From assembly GCF_042685745.1 (NCBI RefSeq), contig NZ_JBHUNT010000001.1, forward strand, positions 3,410,001-3,474,000: a stretch of DNA of 64,000 nucleotides, written 5' to 3'. Numbering within the stretch: the first letter of the stretch is position 1; every line of letters starts with the position of its first letter. Positions 32,648 to 41,100 of the stretch are shown piece after piece. Both the position numbers and the translations under genes were made by a program. The stretch comes from Prauserella_A oleivorans (GTDB lineage: Bacteria; Actinomycetota; Actinomycetes; Mycobacteriales; Pseudonocardiaceae). Below the pieces are notes generated by a model. That model worked only from the letters and a program-made list of their open reading frames with translations, was not told the origin of the DNA and searched no databases.

Positions 32648-34765
32648 CTACCGGGCGGCGAGGCTCTCCGGCATCGGGTCGTAGCGGACGTGCCTGCGGG
32701 TGAAGCTCGCCGTGCCGGACGCCAGCGACCGCAGGTCGGTGGCGTAGCGCAGCAACTCGGTGGCGGGCACCTCGGCGCGGATGATCGTCATCCCTCCCGG
32801 CGCCGACTCGGTCCCGAGCACGCGCCCGCGCCGCGACGACAGATCGCCGAGCACGGCGCCCAGGTACTCGTCGGGCAGCCGCACCTCGACCTCGTCGAGC
32901 GGCTCCAGGAGCACGATGTGCGTCTTGGCCGCGGCGTCCTTGATCGCGAGCGCGCCCGCGGTCTGGAAGGCCGCGTCGGAGGAGTCGACGCTGTGCGCCT
33001 TGCCGTCGTACAGCGTCACCCTGACGTCGACCACCGGGTGGCCGTCGGACAGGCCGCGCTGCAGCTGCGCCCGCACACCCTTCTCGACACTGGGGATGAA
33101 CTGGTGCGGTACGGCGCCGCCCACGACCCGGTCGACGAACTCGATGCCGGCCCCGCGTTCCAGGGGCTCCACCTCGATGTCGCACACCGCGTACTGGCCG
33201 TGCCCCCCGGACTGCTTGACGTGCCTGCCGTGCCCGCTCGCCTTGCCGGCGAACGTCGCGCGCAACGGCGTCCGAACCGGCTCCGTGCCGACGTCCGCGC
33301 CACCCGCGCGCAGCCGGGACAGGACGACGTCGGCGTGTGCCTCGCCCATGCACCACAGCACGAGCTGGCCGGTCTCGGCGTTGCGTTCCAGGCGCAGCGT
33401 CGGGTCGCCCGCCACGAGCCGGGAGAGGTTGCGGGCGAGCGCGTCCTCGTCGCTGCGCGTCTTCGCGACGACGGCCACGGGCAGCAGCGGTTCGGGCATC
33501 GCCCACGGTTCGATGAGCAGGGGATCGTCCGGATCGGACAGCGTGTCGCCGGTTTCCGCCGTGCCGATCTTGGTAAGCGCGCAGAGGTCGCCCGCCACGC
33601 AGTAGGGCACCTCGCGCAGGGACGCGCCGAGCGGCGAGTAGAGGTGGGCGACCCGCTCGTCGGCGTCGTGGTCGGCGTGCCCGCGTTCGGCGAGCCCGTG
33701 CCCGGAGACGTGCACCGAGCGTTCCGGCCGCAGCGTCCCCGAGAACACCCGGACCAGCGAGACCCGGCCGACGTAGGAGTCCACCGCCGTGCGGACGACC
33801 TCCGCGGCGAGCGGCCCCGCGGGATCGGGCGCCAGCCGCTGGTGCGGGATGCCCTCGGGCGAGGCCGCCAGCGGCACGGGGTGCTCGAGCGGTGACGGGC
33901 ACGCGCGCGCGATGCCGTCGAGCACCTCGGCCAGCCCGACGCCCGTCTCCGCGCACACCGGGATCACCGGGTGGAACGAGCCGCGCGCGACCGCGGTCTC
34001 CAGGTCGGTGATCAGGGTCTCCTCGGAGATCTCCTCGCCGGCGAGGTAGCGGTCCATCAGCGACTCGTCCTCGCTCTCGGCGATGATCCCCTCGATCAGT
34101 TCGTTGCGGGCGTCGGCCAGGCGCTCGAGATCGGCCGGGTCGGGGTCGGACACGGTGGGTGGATAGCCGTTCGAGTAGTCGAAGAAGCGCTGGGTGATGA
34201 GACCGATGAGGCCGCGGCGCTGCCCGCTCGCGGGCAGGTAGAGGGGCAGCACTCCGGCGCCGAACGCGTCCCTGCACGCGGCGATCTCGCCCGCCACGTC
34301 GGCGCGCGCGTGGTCGAGGCGGGAAACGAGCACGGCTCGCGGCATCCCGACCTGCGCACACTCCTCCCACAGTGCGACGGTCGCCGGGTCGACGCCTTCG
34401 CCCGCGGACACCACGAACAGTGCCGCGTCGGCCGCCCGCAGACCGGCGCGCAACTCGCCGACGAAGTCCGCGTAGCCGGGGGTGTCGATGAGGTTGATCT
34501 TGACGTCGCGGAACAGCACGGGCGCCACCGCGAGGCCCACCGACCGTTGCTGCCGCACCGCGGCCGGGTCGTGGTCGCACACCGTGGTGCCCTCCACGAC
34601 GGACCCGGCCCGGCTCACCGTGCCGGATGCGACGAGGAGAGCTTCGGTGAGCGTCGTCTTGCCCGATCCGGACGGGCCGACCAGCGCGACGTTGCGCAAC
34701 GTGCCGGGATCGTCCACAGCGACCGCGGCCCCTGCGTCACCGCCTTTGATCTGCTTCTCGGCCAT
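32648..34765 (-). CDS. Elongation factor G-like protein EF-G2
   Basis: 705 residues with EF-G domain order. P-loop GPSGSGKTTL near 38, DTPGYADFVGEL as switch II; the G4 NKxD motif is replaced by SRLDHA, as in the FusA2/EF-G2 group. Domains II-V follow. The second EF-G of actinobacteria is not the main translocase; M. smegmatis EF-G2 binds GTP without ribosome-stimulated hydrolysis. ATG at 34765 follows AAGGAGG and is preferred over an upstream frame extension to 34831. It is convergent with the XdhC-like gene. Confidence 0.92.
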   Translation of the reverse strand: MAEKQIKGGDAGAAVAVDDPGTLRNVALVGPSGSGKTTLTEALLVASGTVSRAGSVVEGTTVCDHDPAAVRQQRSVGLAVAPVLFRDVKINLIDTPGYADFVGELRAGLRAADAALFVVSAGEGVDPATVALWEECAQVGMPRAVLVSRLDHARADVAGEIAACRDAFGAGVLPLYLPASGQRRGLIGLITQRFFDYSNGYPPTVSDPDPADLERLADARNELIEGIIAESEDESLMDRYLAGEEISEETLITDLETAVARGSFHPVIPVCAETGVGLAEVLDGIARACPSPLEHPVPLAASPEGIPHQRLAPDPAGPLAAEVVRTAVDSYVGRVSLVRVFSGTLRPERSVHVSGHGLAERGHADHDADERVAHLYSPLGASLREVPYCVAGDLCALTKIGTAETGDTLSDPDDPLLIEPWAMPEPLLPVAVVAKTRSDEDALARNLSRLVAGDPTLRLERNAETGQLVLWCMGEAHADVVLSRLRAGGADVGTEPVRTPLRATFAGKASGHGRHVKQSGGHGQYAVCDIEVEPLERGAGIEFVDRVVGGAVPHQFIPSVEKGVRAQLQRGLSDGHPVVDVRVTLYDGKAHSVDSSDAAFQTAGALAIKDAAAKTHIVLLEPLDEVEVRLPDEYLGAVLGDLSSRRGRVLGTESAPGGMTIIRAEVPATELLRYATDLRSLASGTASFTRRHVRYDPMPESLAAR

Positions 34766-34973
34766 CACGGCCTCCTTGCACCGACGTCGTTGTCGTGGGT
34801 GGTTGTCGTGGGTGTGCCTCCGATCACACACCCGTTACGGGCGACCGGCAAGGGCACTGCCGTACCCACGCAAAGTGGCCGGCCGAGAACGTCCGGAACT
34901 GGCCACTCCGAAGGGGCCACGTGACACCTAGGCTTGAGGCGTCCAATCCCCACCTGTCGTGAAAGGCTTCGTC

Positions 34974-35888
34974 GTGTCCGACGCTGCGACCATGAACTCC
35001 TCCCTGCCCGAGACCGGCACCGCCCGCGTGAAGCGCGGCATGGCCGAGATGCTCAAGGGTGGCGTGATCATGGATGTCGTCACTCCCGAGCAGGCCAAGA
35101 TCGCCGAGGACGCCGGTGCGGTGGCCGTGATGGCACTCGAGCGCGTGCCCGCCGACATCCGCGCGCAGGGCGGCGTGGCGAGGATGAGCGACCCCGATCT
35201 CATCGACGGCATCATCTCGGCCGTGTCGATCCCGGTGATGGCCAAGGCGCGGATCGGCCATTTCGTCGAGGCGCAGGTGCTGCAGTCGCTCGGCGTGGAC
35301 TACATCGACGAGTCCGAGGTCCTCACGCCGGCCGACTACGCCAACCACATCGACAAGTGGCAGTTCACCGTCCCGTTCGTGTGCGGCGCGACGAACCTCG
35401 GCGAGGCCCTGCGCCGGATCAACGAGGGCGCCGCCATGATCCGTTCGAAGGGCGAGGCCGGCACCGGCGACGTCTCCAATGCCACCACGCACATGCGGAA
35501 GATCCGCGCCGAGCTGCGTAGGCTCGCGGCGCTGCCCGAGGACGAGCTCTACGTCGCCGCCAAGGAGTTGCAGGCCCCGTACGAGCTGGTCAAGGAGGTC
35601 GCCGCGACCGGCAAACTACCCGTGGTGCTCTTCACCGCGGGCGGCATCGCGACCCCGGCCGACGCGGCGATGATGATGCAGCTCGGCGCCGAGGGCGTGT
35701 TCGTCGGTTCGGGCATCTTCAAGTCCGGCGATCCCGCCAAGCGGGCCGAGGCCATCGTCAAGGCCACCACCTTCCACGACGACCCGGACGTCATCGCGAA
35801 GGTGTCGCGCGGGCTCGGGGAGGCCATGGTCGGCATCAACGTCGACGACGTGCCCGAGCCGCACCGGCTCGCCGAGCGCGGCTGGTAG
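34974..35888 (+). CDS. pdxS: Pyridoxal 5'-phosphate synthase lyase subunit PdxS
   Basis: 304 residues, very conserved. PdxS makes PLP from ribose 5-phosphate, glyceraldehyde 3-phosphate and ammonia from PdxT. Landmarks: IMDVVTPEQAKIAEDAGAVA, ALERVPADIRAQGG, AKARIGHFVEAQVL (Schiff-base lysine) and GSGIFKSGDPAKRA. GTG at 34974 is chosen because GAAAGG lies seven bases before; an earlier GTG at 34959 overlaps that site. Its partner pdxT is 2.8 kb downstream, separated by an accessory insert. Confidence 0.96.
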   Translation: MSDAATMNSSLPETGTARVKRGMAEMLKGGVIMDVVTPEQAKIAEDAGAVAVMALERVPADIRAQGGVARMSDPDLIDGIISAVSIPVMAKARIGHFVEAQVLQSLGVDYIDESEVLTPADYANHIDKWQFTVPFVCGATNLGEALRRINEGAAMIRSKGEAGTGDVSNATTHMRKIRAELRRLAALPEDELYVAAKELQAPYELVKEVAATGKLPVVLFTAGGIATPADAAMMMQLGAEGVFVGSGIFKSGDPAKRAEAIVKATTFHDDPDVIAKVSRGLGEAMVGINVDDVPEPHRLAERGW

Positions 35889-35901
35889 GGGAAGCGATTC
35901 G

Positions 35902-35933
35902 GGGTCACGCCGCCGACGTGTGGCGCGTGACCC
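35902..35933 (+). terminator. Hairpin after pdxS
   Basis: GGGTCACGC and GCGTGACCC form a perfect 9-bp stem with a 14-base loop just after the pdxS stop. There is no T-run. Likely end of the pdxS transcript. Confidence 0.55.
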
Positions 35934-36085
35934 TGCGCGCTTGGATCCCGGTGGTCACCATTGCCGCTGGCCGGAATCGAAGGCGCTGTGTACAGCTCAT
36001 GGCCATCCGGTCGTCCGTGAACGGCAGAGGAATCCCACTCGCGGGCGTGGCTCTACGCCGGTGCCGCCGACGTCGTCCGGATACG

Positions 36086-36261
36086 TTGTGGCGCATGGGG
36101 ATGCAACCGAGGATCGGGCGACTGCTGCAGGTGCCACCGCGCACGGTGTGGCCGCATGAGGCGAACGGGTCGCACCGTCCTTCCGGGCCGAGCATCGCAG
36201 AGCGTTGGAGTGGCTCAACGAGCGCACCGATGAGGAGACACCGTGTCGGTCGGAGGGCTGA
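36086..36261 (+). pseudogene. Decayed remnant of a DUF4268/PD-(D/E)XK nuclease-like gene
   Basis: In one frame the sequence reads ...ATAHGVAA, a TGA at 36157-36159, then VAPSFRAEHRRALEWLNERT and DEET before the next stop at 36259-36261. The WLNERT segment strongly resembles the conserved part of nuclease-like proteins of the DUF4268 type (as I recall them: EHRxALxWLNERTDExTxFFG). The homology breaks at both ends and contains a stop, so this is a fragment, not a working gene. The family call is from memory of the motif. Confidence 0.5.
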
Positions 36262-36895
36262 AGCTGCAGCCTTGGGCGCTCTGGGTGGAGCCTGAGCTGA
36301 GGTGGTCGGTGAACTTCGACTGGATTCACAGGTCTGGGCACGGGATCTCGGTCGAAGGCACGGAGGCCCTCGCCGAGAAGCTGGCCGACCTGCCAGGGTT
36401 CCGCGCTGCTGCTGCCGATGCGCGTGCTGACGGGTGGCGACGGCGGCCGGGTCTGGCCGGAGCCTCCATCCTGGCTGCTCCGGAGGCGGTAGACCGAATC
36501 TCCAACACCGTCCGCGAGCTTTATGACGAGGCCGAGCAGCTCGGCCCACGGCGGGACGGTCGGGACCCTTTGACTGGACGCGTCTGCATGAAGTGCTGGC
36601 AAGGGTGCCCGCAGGCAGGTGGACGACGTACGGGGACCTTGCCCAGCTGATCGGCACCGCGCCGCAACCGCTGGGGCGGCACCTGGCGATCTGCACCGAG
36701 CGCTCTCCCGCCCACCGGGTGCTGGCCTACGACGGAACCATCCCTCCGGGCTTCCGGTGGACCGATCCGAACGACCGGCGCAAGCCTGAGGACGTGTTGC
36801 GGTCGGAGGGCGTGAGCTTTCCCCACGGCCGCGCCGACGCCGGCCGGCGACTGACGGCAGCCGATTTGAAGGCACTCGTCGACGCCGGGGTGTAG
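36243..36895 (+). pseudogene. Frameshifted gene: unknown N-terminal part plus MGMT-like DNA-binding domain
   Basis: The upstream frame (GTG 36243 to 36650) gives about 105 residues of plausible protein ending LYDEAEQLGPRRDGR. Similarity then appears to continue in another frame as PFDWTRLHEVLARVPAGRWT and TYGDLAQLIGTAPQPLGRHL up to 36895. The second part is the alkyltransferase (MGMT/ATL) DNA-binding domain, with no PCHR cysteine motif; SPAHRVL stands in its place, as in alkyltransferase-like proteins. The shift lies about 36545-36575. It may be one broken gene, two overlapping genes, or an assembly error. Neighbouring decay at 36086-36261 favours a pseudogene. Confidence 0.55.
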
Positions 36896-36990
36896 ACAGA
36901 ACTCGGCTCCGGCCCGGCGCCCTTCCTCCCTCCGTCGGTGACCGAGTCACGGCGTGATGCTTACGAGAGCAAGCGCCGCTCCCCGGCGCG

Positions 36991-37584
36991 TCAGGTGTGC
37001 TCGGAGGCCAGGACCGCGACGGTTCCCGGCTCGAGTGCTTTGAAGACGTGGGCGACGTCGCCGGGATAGGCGATGTAGTCGCCGGGAGCGAGCTCGACCG
37101 GTTCGTCGAGGAGGCCGACCAGTGCGCGTCCGCTGCACAGCACGACGTGCTCCACCGTGCCGGGCAGGTGCGGGTCGGATTCCCGCGGCCGGTCGGGCTC
37201 GGCCTGGATCAGATACAGGTCGCGGCGCGCGTGATGCGGCGACGGGGAGAGCAGGGTGGCGACGTAGTCGGCGCGCTCGGCGGAGAACCGGGCGCCCTCG
37301 CCCGCCCTGATGATCTGCACCTTCGGTTTGGACGGCTGCACGAGCTGGGCGAACGGGACGTCCAGGGCGACGCTCAGGGCCCACAGCGTCTCGACGCTGG
37401 GGTTGCCGGTTCCCGACTCCAGCTGCGAGAGCGTCGACTTGGCCACGCCGGCCCGGCGCGCGAGTTCGGTGAGGGACAGGCCGGCCTTCTGGCGTTCGCG
37501 CTGGAGCGACGCCGCGATGGCCGCGAGCGGGGCGCCGGTCGTCCCGTCGCCGTTGCCTGTGCCGTTCTTCCTGATCTCCGTCAC
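36991..37584 (-). CDS. XRE family regulator with C-terminal cupin
   Basis: 197 residues. HTH at about 20-75 (LSLTELARRAGVAKSTLSQL ESG) followed by a cupin sensor domain with PGTVEHVVLCSGRA and LAPGDYIAYPGDVAHVF. Such regulators commonly repress a divergent exporter gene; here the partner is azlCD. GTG at 37584 has GGAG eight bases before it. A perfect palindrome CTGAATGTTCAG lies in the 68-bp gap between the divergent starts. Probable local regulator of branched-chain amino acid (or analogue) export. Confidence 0.92.
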   Translation of the reverse strand: MTEIRKNGTGNGDGTTGAPLAAIAASLQRERQKAGLSLTELARRAGVAKSTLSQLESGTGNPSVETLWALSVALDVPFAQLVQPSKPKVQIIRAGEGARFSAERADYVATLLSPSPHHARRDLYLIQAEPDRPRESDPHLPGTVEHVVLCSGRALVGLLDEPVELAPGDYIAYPGDVAHVFKALEPGTVAVLASEHT

Positions 37585-37629
37585 GTTGTTCGCTCCAGAA
37601 GTCCGCTCGTTCGGCTTGACGAACACAGT

Positions 37630-37641
37630 CTGAATGTTCAG
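37630..37641. promoter_or_regulatory. Palindrome in the XRE-azlC divergent promoter
   Basis: CTGAATGTTCAG is perfectly symmetric, 12 bp before azlC and close to a TTGACG element at 37616-37621. Candidate operator for the adjacent XRE/cupin regulator. Confidence 0.5.
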
Positions 37642-37652
37642 TATAGGAGTCG

Positions 37653-38351
37653 ATGCGTTCGATTTGGCGAACTTTGGACCGGGACCTCGCGCGCGACATC
37701 GCACTGGTATGCCTCGCCGACGGTCTCGTCGGCGTCTCCTTCGGCGCGATCACCGTGAGTTCCGGCCTGCCGCTGTGGCTGCCGATGCTGCTCTCGCTGG
37801 TGGTCTTCGCGGGGGCGGCGCAGTTCATGTTCGTGGGGCTCGTCGCCTCCGGAGGCAATCCGATCGCGGCCGTCGTCGCCGGACTGCTCGTCAACGCGCG
37901 GCACATTCCGTTCGGCTTCGCGGTCGGCGACGTCTTCGGGCGGGGCTGGGGGAGTCGCGTGCTCGGAACCCACCTGATGATCGACGAGACCGTGGCGTTC
38001 GCCCTGGCACAACGCGACGCCCAACGGCGCCGCGCCGCCTACTGGGCGTGCGGCATCGGCCTGTTCGCCTGCTGGAACGTCGGCGTCGTGATCGGGGCGT
38101 TCGGCGGCACGGTCGTCACCGACACCGACGCCTTCGGGCTCGACGCCGCGTTCCCCGCGGTCCTGCTGGCCCTGGTGCTGCCCGCGCTGCGGGACCGTGG
38201 CACGCGCCGGGCCGTGCTCGCCGGCGTCGCTATCGCCCTGGCCACCTCGCCGTTCCTGCCCGCGGGTGTGCCGGTGCTGCTCGCGCTGGCCGGCGTCGTG
38301 GCGGGCCTGGGTGGTCGCGCGCCCGACCGGGAGCAGGAGCGAGCCGGATGA
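37653..38351 (+). CDS. azlC: AzlC family branched-chain amino acid exporter, large subunit
   Basis: 232-residue membrane protein, about six TM segments, with the AzlC opening LADGLVGVSFGAITVSSGLP LW, then FAGAAQFMFVGL and NARHIPFGFA. AzlC with AzlD exports branched-chain amino acids or toxic analogues. RBS AGGAG precedes the ATG. The stop overlaps azlD as ATGA. Regulated probably by the divergent XRE/cupin protein. Confidence 0.93.
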   Translation: MRSIWRTLDRDLARDIALVCLADGLVGVSFGAITVSSGLPLWLPMLLSLVVFAGAAQFMFVGLVASGGNPIAAVVAGLLVNARHIPFGFAVGDVFGRGWGSRVLGTHLMIDETVAFALAQRDAQRRRAAYWACGIGLFACWNVGVVIGAFGGTVVTDTDAFGLDAAFPAVLLALVLPALRDRGTRRAVLAGVAIALATSPFLPAGVPVLLALAGVVAGLGGRAPDREQERAG

Positions 38352-38671
38352 TCACCCCGCTGACCTTGATCGTCGCGACCGTCGTCCTCGCCGCGGGCAC
38401 GTTCGCCTTCCGGTTCGCCGGACCTGCGTTGCGGACCCGCGTCGAGCTCTCGCCGCGGGTGGAGAAGGTGATGGCCACGGCCGCCGTCGTGTTGCTCGCC
38501 GCGCTGGTCGCCACCTCGGCGCTGCTCGAGGACGGCGGATTCGTCGGCTTCGCCCGGCCGGCGGGCGTTGCCGTGGGCGGTGTGCTGGCCTGGCGCAAGG
38601 CGCCGTTCGTGGTGGTGGTCGTGGCCGCGGCGGCGACCGCGGCGGGCCTGCGGCTGCTCGGGGTGCCCTGA
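38348..38671 (+). CDS. azlD: AzlD family transporter small subunit
   Basis: 107 residues, three to four TM helices, with the family segments VLAAGTFAFRFAGPAL and ATAAVVLLAALVATSAL. Partner of AzlC, translationally coupled by a 4-base overlap. The pair sits in an otherwise housekeeping region between pdxS and pdxT. Confidence 0.92.
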   Translation: MITPLTLIVATVVLAAGTFAFRFAGPALRTRVELSPRVEKVMATAAVVLLAALVATSALLEDGGFVGFARPAGVAVGGVLAWRKAPFVVVVVAAAATAAGLRLLGVP

Positions 38672-38733
38672 TCGGCGTCGGCCCTCCCGGGGCAGTAGGC
38701 TTGACCAGCGGTAATTCGTGGGAAGGTGAGTGC

Positions 38734-39354
38734 GTGACCAACCAGCGCCCCGTCATCGGTGTGCTCGCGCTGCAGGGCGATGTGCGCGAGCACGCCGCGA
38801 TGCTGGAGCGAGCGGGTGCGCGCGCTGTGGCCGTGCGGCGTCCGGAAGAGCTGGCCGGCGTCGACGGTCTCGTGCTCCCCGGCGGCGAGTCGACCACCAT
38901 GTCCCGGCTGCTCGGGGTGTTCGAACTGCTGGACCCGCTGCGCGAGCGGCTCCGGGAGGGCATGCCCGCGTTCGGCTCGTGTGCCGGGATGATCCTGCTG
39001 GCGAGGCAGGTGCTCGACGGCAGGCCCGACCAGGAGCAGCTCGACGCACTCGATGTCGTGGTGCGGCGCAACGCCTTCGGCCGTCAGGTCGATTCGTTCG
39101 AGGGCGACCTCGACGTCACGGGCCTCGACGGCGGTCCGCTGCATGCCGTGTTCATCCGGGCGCCGTGGGTCGAGAAGGCCGGCGACGGGGTCGACGTGCT
39201 CGCCAGGATCCCGCACACCAGTGAGGCCGGGGCGGCGGCCGATAGGATCGTCGCGGTCCGCCAGGGCACGGTGCTCGCCACTGCGTTCCATCCGGAACTC
39301 ACCGGGGACGAACGGGTGCACCGGCTGTTCGTGGGCATCGTGCAGGAAACGTAG
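38734..39354 (+). CDS. pdxT: Pyridoxal 5'-phosphate synthase glutaminase subunit PdxT
   Basis: 206 residues, class I glutamine amidotransferase that feeds ammonia to PdxS. Start VIGVLALQGDVREH, LPGGESTTMSRLL, nucleophile in GSCAGMILLA near 83 and the His-x-Glu pair in AFHPELT are all present. GTG at 38734 follows GGAAGGTGAG. It is followed 13 bp on by yebC, a conserved pairing. Confidence 0.96.
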   Translation: MTNQRPVIGVLALQGDVREHAAMLERAGARAVAVRRPEELAGVDGLVLPGGESTTMSRLLGVFELLDPLRERLREGMPAFGSCAGMILLARQVLDGRPDQEQLDALDVVVRRNAFGRQVDSFEGDLDVTGLDGGPLHAVFIRAPWVEKAGDGVDVLARIPHTSEAGAAADRIVAVRQGTVLATAFHPELTGDERVHRLFVGIVQET

Positions 39355-39367
39355 ATCTGGAGGAGAG

Positions 39368-40120
39368 ATGAGCGGCCACTCCAAGTGGGCCACCACCAAG
39401 CACAAGAAGGCCGCCCTCGACGCCAAGCGTGGCAAGCTGTTCGCGAGACTGATCAAGAACATCGAGGTCGCTGCGCGGACCGGCGGGGGCGACCCGGACG
39501 GCAACCCGACGCTCTACGACGCCATCCAGAAGGCGAAGAAGAACTCCGTCCCGCAGGACAACATCGAGCGCGCGCGCAAGCGCGGTGCCGGTGAGGAGGC
39601 GGGCGGCGCCGACTGGCAGACGATCTTCTACGAGGGCTACGGGCCCAACGGCGTCGCCGTGCTCATCGAATGCCTCACCGACAACAAGAATCGCGCCGCC
39701 TCCGACGTCCGCACCGCGCTGACCCGCAACGGCGGCTCGCTGGCCGACCCGGGCTCGGTGTCGTACCTGTTCAACCGCAAGGGCGTGGTGCTCATGCCCA
39801 AGAACGGTCTGTCCGAGGACGACGTGCTCATGGCCGTGCTCGACGCGGGCGCGGAGGAGGTCAACGACCTCGGAGAGAGCTTCGAGATCGTCAGCGAGGC
39901 CGGTGACCTCGTCGCGGTGCGCTCGGCGTTGCAGGAGGCCGGTTTCGACTACGAGTCGGCCGAGGCGAACTTCCTGCCGTCGGTCAACGTGCCGCTGGAC
40001 GTCGAAGGCGCGAAGAAGGTGTTCCGCCTCATCGACGCGCTCGAGGATTGCGACGACGTGCAGAACGTCTACGCGAACTTCGACGTCTCCGACGACATCA
40101 TGGCCGAGGTCGGCGCCTGA
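39368..40120 (+). CDS. yebC: YebC/PmpR family DNA-binding regulator or translation factor
   Basis: 250 residues starting MSGHSKWATTKHKKAALDAK, the invariant opening of the family. Central YEGYGPNGVAVLIE and DNKNRAASDVR are typical. The family includes proposed transcription regulators and, more recently, factors that help ribosomes through proline-rich stretches. AGGAG precedes the ATG. Placement before ruvCAB is conserved in actinobacteria. Confidence 0.96.
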   Translation: MSGHSKWATTKHKKAALDAKRGKLFARLIKNIEVAARTGGGDPDGNPTLYDAIQKAKKNSVPQDNIERARKRGAGEEAGGADWQTIFYEGYGPNGVAVLIECLTDNKNRAASDVRTALTRNGGSLADPGSVSYLFNRKGVVLMPKNGLSEDDVLMAVLDAGAEEVNDLGESFEIVSEAGDLVAVRSALQEAGFDYESAEANFLPSVNVPLDVEGAKKVFRLIDALEDCDDVQNVYANFDVSDDIMAEVGA

Positions 40121-40135
40121 GCGGACGCCCGGCGC

Positions 40136-40312
40136 TCACTGGCCTGCGCAGGAGGAGCAGCCGCCCGCGAAGACCGTGTACGCGAGGAGCCGCTGGTCCT
40201 TCGGCGTGAGCCGCTCGCCGCTCATGAGCTTCATCTCCGCGGCGAGGACCTGGTCCTGCAGATCGGCGCTGGTGCCCTTCGGCGGGGCTGATTTCAGGTC
40301 GTGTTCCGACAT
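40136..40312 (-). CDS. Small 58-residue protein with C-terminal CSSC motif
   Basis: A 59-codon frame on the minus strand from ATG 40312, with GGAAG seven bases upstream, to TGA at 40136. The product begins MSEHDLKSAPPKGTSADLQD, is helical and charged in the middle, and ends FAGGCSSCAGQ. The CxxC-like tail could bind a metal or act in thiol exchange. It is convergent with yebC. I do not recognise the family, but the composition and RBS look like a real gene. Confidence 0.65.
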   Translation of the reverse strand: MSEHDLKSAPPKGTSADLQDQVLAAEMKLMSGERLTPKDQRLLAYTVFAGGCSSCAGQ

Positions 40313-40458
40313 GGTGACTTCCGCATCTTGTTCGGGGCCGTCGGTCGATGGTAAGAGGTGGCCTCCTGCGGTGTGCCGGCAGTGCGGTCCACGTCACCGC
40401 CGGAACATCGCGGGAAACGCCATGGGTTCGTGGGCTTTTGCCGTTGCCGTACGGCACA

Positions 40459-40983
40459 ATGGCCGCCGTGACCCCGGAAACCGTTGCCGAAGACCGAGAC
40501 CAGGAGCTGCGCGAGTGGATCGTCGAACAGGCCGAGCAAAGGGGTAACGCGGTCATCAACGTCGCGCCCGACGAACACGGTGCGGGGTACGCGTTCACGG
40601 TGTGCGCGTGGGCGATGCACGGCGTTCCGGAAGCCGTCGTGGTGGGGCTGCCGGAACAGCTGGCGCCGGTGTTGCTCGACGCCTACGTCGACCGCGCCGC
40701 GAACGGGGAACAGTTCGAGTACGGCAAGCTGTACCACGACTTCTTCGACGGCGTGCCGGTGACGTTCGAGAAGGTGGCCACGGCGCACTACCCGGAGTTC
40801 TTCGGCAGCGCGTTCGTCGTCTATCCGGATGGCGATTTCCCCGCGGTGCAGATCATCGTCCCGACGCCGGACGGCCACTGGCCGTGGGCTCGCAACGCCC
40901 CGGAGGGGTTCGCGTCCTGGCAGCCGGTGCTCACCGTCAGCGGCCGGCCGGAGAGCTGGACCCCCGGCGTCGACGGTCCATAG
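40459..40983 (+). CDS. DUF4262 domain-containing protein
   Basis: 174 residues: after a short acidic start comes GYAFTVCAWAMHGVPEAVVVGLP, the beginning of the DUF4262 domain, then YGKLYHDFFDGVPVTFEKV, HYPEFFGSAF and PAVQIIVPTPDGHWPW. Function of the family is unknown. ATG at 40459 is taken; a GTG three codons later is possible. The stop is followed by GGTCCATAGTGGACC-type dyad symmetry, perhaps a weak terminator. Confidence 0.82.
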   Translation: MAAVTPETVAEDRDQELREWIVEQAEQRGNAVINVAPDEHGAGYAFTVCAWAMHGVPEAVVVGLPEQLAPVLLDAYVDRAANGEQFEYGKLYHDFFDGVPVTFEKVATAHYPEFFGSAFVVYPDGDFPAVQIIVPTPDGHWPWARNAPEGFASWQPVLTVSGRPESWTPGVDGP

Positions 40984-41068
40984 TGGACCAAGCTGCGTCC
41001 ACGCCGAGTCTGCGTGGGCGCCCGGCGCGCCTCGGCTGCGGTCGCCGCCGCACCCGGTAGCCTTCTGC

Positions 41069-41084
41069 TCGAACTGATGTTCGC
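41069..41084 (+). promoter_or_regulatory. LexA (SOS) box upstream of ruvCAB
   Basis: TCGAACTGATGTTCGC matches the actinobacterial LexA site TCGAAC-N4-GTTCGA at 11 of 12 defined positions. It lies 16 bp before the ruvC start codon, and a TAGCCT sequence just upstream (41058-41063) could be the -10 box. DNA damage control of ruvCAB is expected. Confidence 0.8.
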
Positions 41085-41100
41085 GAGTCAGGGAGGCCCG

